Below, piece by piece: positions 5,395 through 5,874 of a stretch of 5,874 nucleotides of DNA. The notes beneath the pieces were generated by a model. The model worked only from the letters and a program-made list of their open reading frames with translations. It was not told the origin of the DNA and searched no databases. The stretch comes from an uncultured Clostridia bacterium (GTDB lineage Bacteria > Bacillota > Clostridia > Oscillospirales > Acutalibacteraceae). The DNA lies in NCBI GenBank assembly GCA_937915775.1, contig CALGGQ010000369.1:1-5874 (forward strand), read 5' to 3'. The position numbers were made by a program, and so were the translations under genes. Within the stretch, counting starts at the first letter, position 1; every line of letters begins with the position of its first letter.

Positions 5395-5874
5395 CAGCGG
5401 CAGGAGTTTCAGCACGATTTCCATCATTTTGAACATCAGAATTTTCGCCTCGTTGACGCAGACTTTCAGCGTCGCAACTTTGTCGCCGAGGATTATCATG
5501 CACGCGCTCAGCAGAATTGCGATTGTCACGACCTGCAGCACGTTGCCTTCCGCGAACGCCGCGAAAATGTTCGTCGGTACGAGCGTCGCCAATAAATCCG
5601 CAACTGATACGATTGACGAATCGGCGCCGTTTTCGAGCGTCAGCACGGGAAAAAGCAGCGCGCTGAAAAAAATCGTCGCGGAAATTATCAGCAGCATCAT
5701 TTCCATAAACCGCCGGACGATTTTCGTGCCAATTTCGCTGAGCGTAGAAATGTCCTCCATGGCGCAGATGCTCGACACGATTGAAATGAAAATCAGCGGC
5801 AGGTTGACCGCCAGAATCAGATTCATAATCATTTGGAAAGTCGGCGTGATTATGCTTTCGAGGAAAAATTTTTG
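5392..5874 (-). pseudogene. Dicarboxylate/amino acid:cation symporter (DAACS family), fragment
   Basis: Read from the right edge toward 5392, the minus strand gives 161 residues without stop; the true start lies beyond the window (the ATG at 5832-5830 is internal, since the frame continues upstream with family-like sequence such as FFLESIITP). Hallmarks of sodium- or proton-coupled glutamate/aspartate/C4-dicarboxylate carriers are NLPLIFISIVSSI, the hydrophobic block after IGTKIVRRF, LVPTNIFAAFAEGNVLQVV and the amphipathic FKMMEIVLKLLPLAIF. This matches roughly membrane segments 2-5. The transport core (two re-entrant hairpins, Ser-rich motif, NMDGT-type motif) should follow but is missing, because at 5391-5383 the sequence switches to antisense malQ; that frame runs on to a stop at 4902-4900. 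Codon use is strongly skewed to GCG and ACG, unlike malQ. Family assignment is firm; substrate and exact subfamily are not. Confidence 0.8.

Noticed and set aside
5395..5595. A 67-residue extra C-terminal domain of malQ
   Set aside because: It is rich in His, Arg and Gln with no fold pattern, and the opposite strand here encodes a convincing symporter; it is antisense read-through behind the breakpoint.
1..5874. CRISPR arrays, tRNA/rRNA genes, transposases, known riboswitches
   Set aside because: I found no regularly spaced repeats, tRNA-like folds, transposase motifs or terminal repeats, or recognisable riboswitch cores on either strand; this is a by-eye reading, not a search.

Overview
The window looks like a piece of a low-to-medium GC Firmicutes (Clostridia) genome, most likely a gut Oscillospiraceae/Ruminococcaceae-type anaerobe. 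The grounds are strong purine-rich Shine-Dalgarno sites, near-consensus sigma-A promoters with 17-base spacers, three lipoproteins with Gram-positive-style lipoboxes, and a carbohydrate ABC operon with no ATPase gene of its own. Species cannot be named from the sequence alone.

Left part (1-1160): a divergent pair. On the minus strand, running off the left edge, is a TlpA/ResA-like thioredoxin-fold lipoprotein with a CGPC active site. On the plus strand (488-1123) is a small two-module lipoprotein of unknown function. Each has a clear promoter, and each -10 box lies inside a perfect inverted repeat. The plus-strand gene ends in a strong hairpin terminator.

Middle part (1161-4676): an AT-rich intergenic region with a strong promoter (1285-1313) drives a sugar-uptake operon: a solute-binding lipoprotein (1457-2779), an intercistronic hairpin (2820-2843), then two MalF/MalG-type permeases (2893-3813 and 3813-4676) that overlap by one base. 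The roughly 140-base leader contains a consensus Shine-Dalgarno with no normal start codon behind it, an open frame that runs into the binding-protein ATG, several small hairpins and a cre/LacI-like site. With malQ following directly, the likely substrate is maltose or maltodextrin, with ATP hydrolysis supplied by a shared MsmK/MalK-type ATPase encoded elsewhere.

Right part (4681-5874): malQ (4-alpha-glucanotransferase) starts 4 bases after the second permease and is clearly homologous for about 237 codons, then stops making sense near a run of seven A's at 5384-5390. To the right of that point the minus strand encodes the first part of a dicarboxylate/amino acid:cation (DAACS-type) symporter, whose C-terminal half is also missing. 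Two genes in convergent orientation are therefore joined head-on in mid-gene, both losing their 3' halves. Codon choice differs sharply across the joint. This is either an assembly chimera or a real deletion/rearrangement, and it is the main anomaly here. I see no convincing novel defence, mobile or RNA system; the most interesting biological candidates are the leader of the sugar operon and the divergent promoter dyads.
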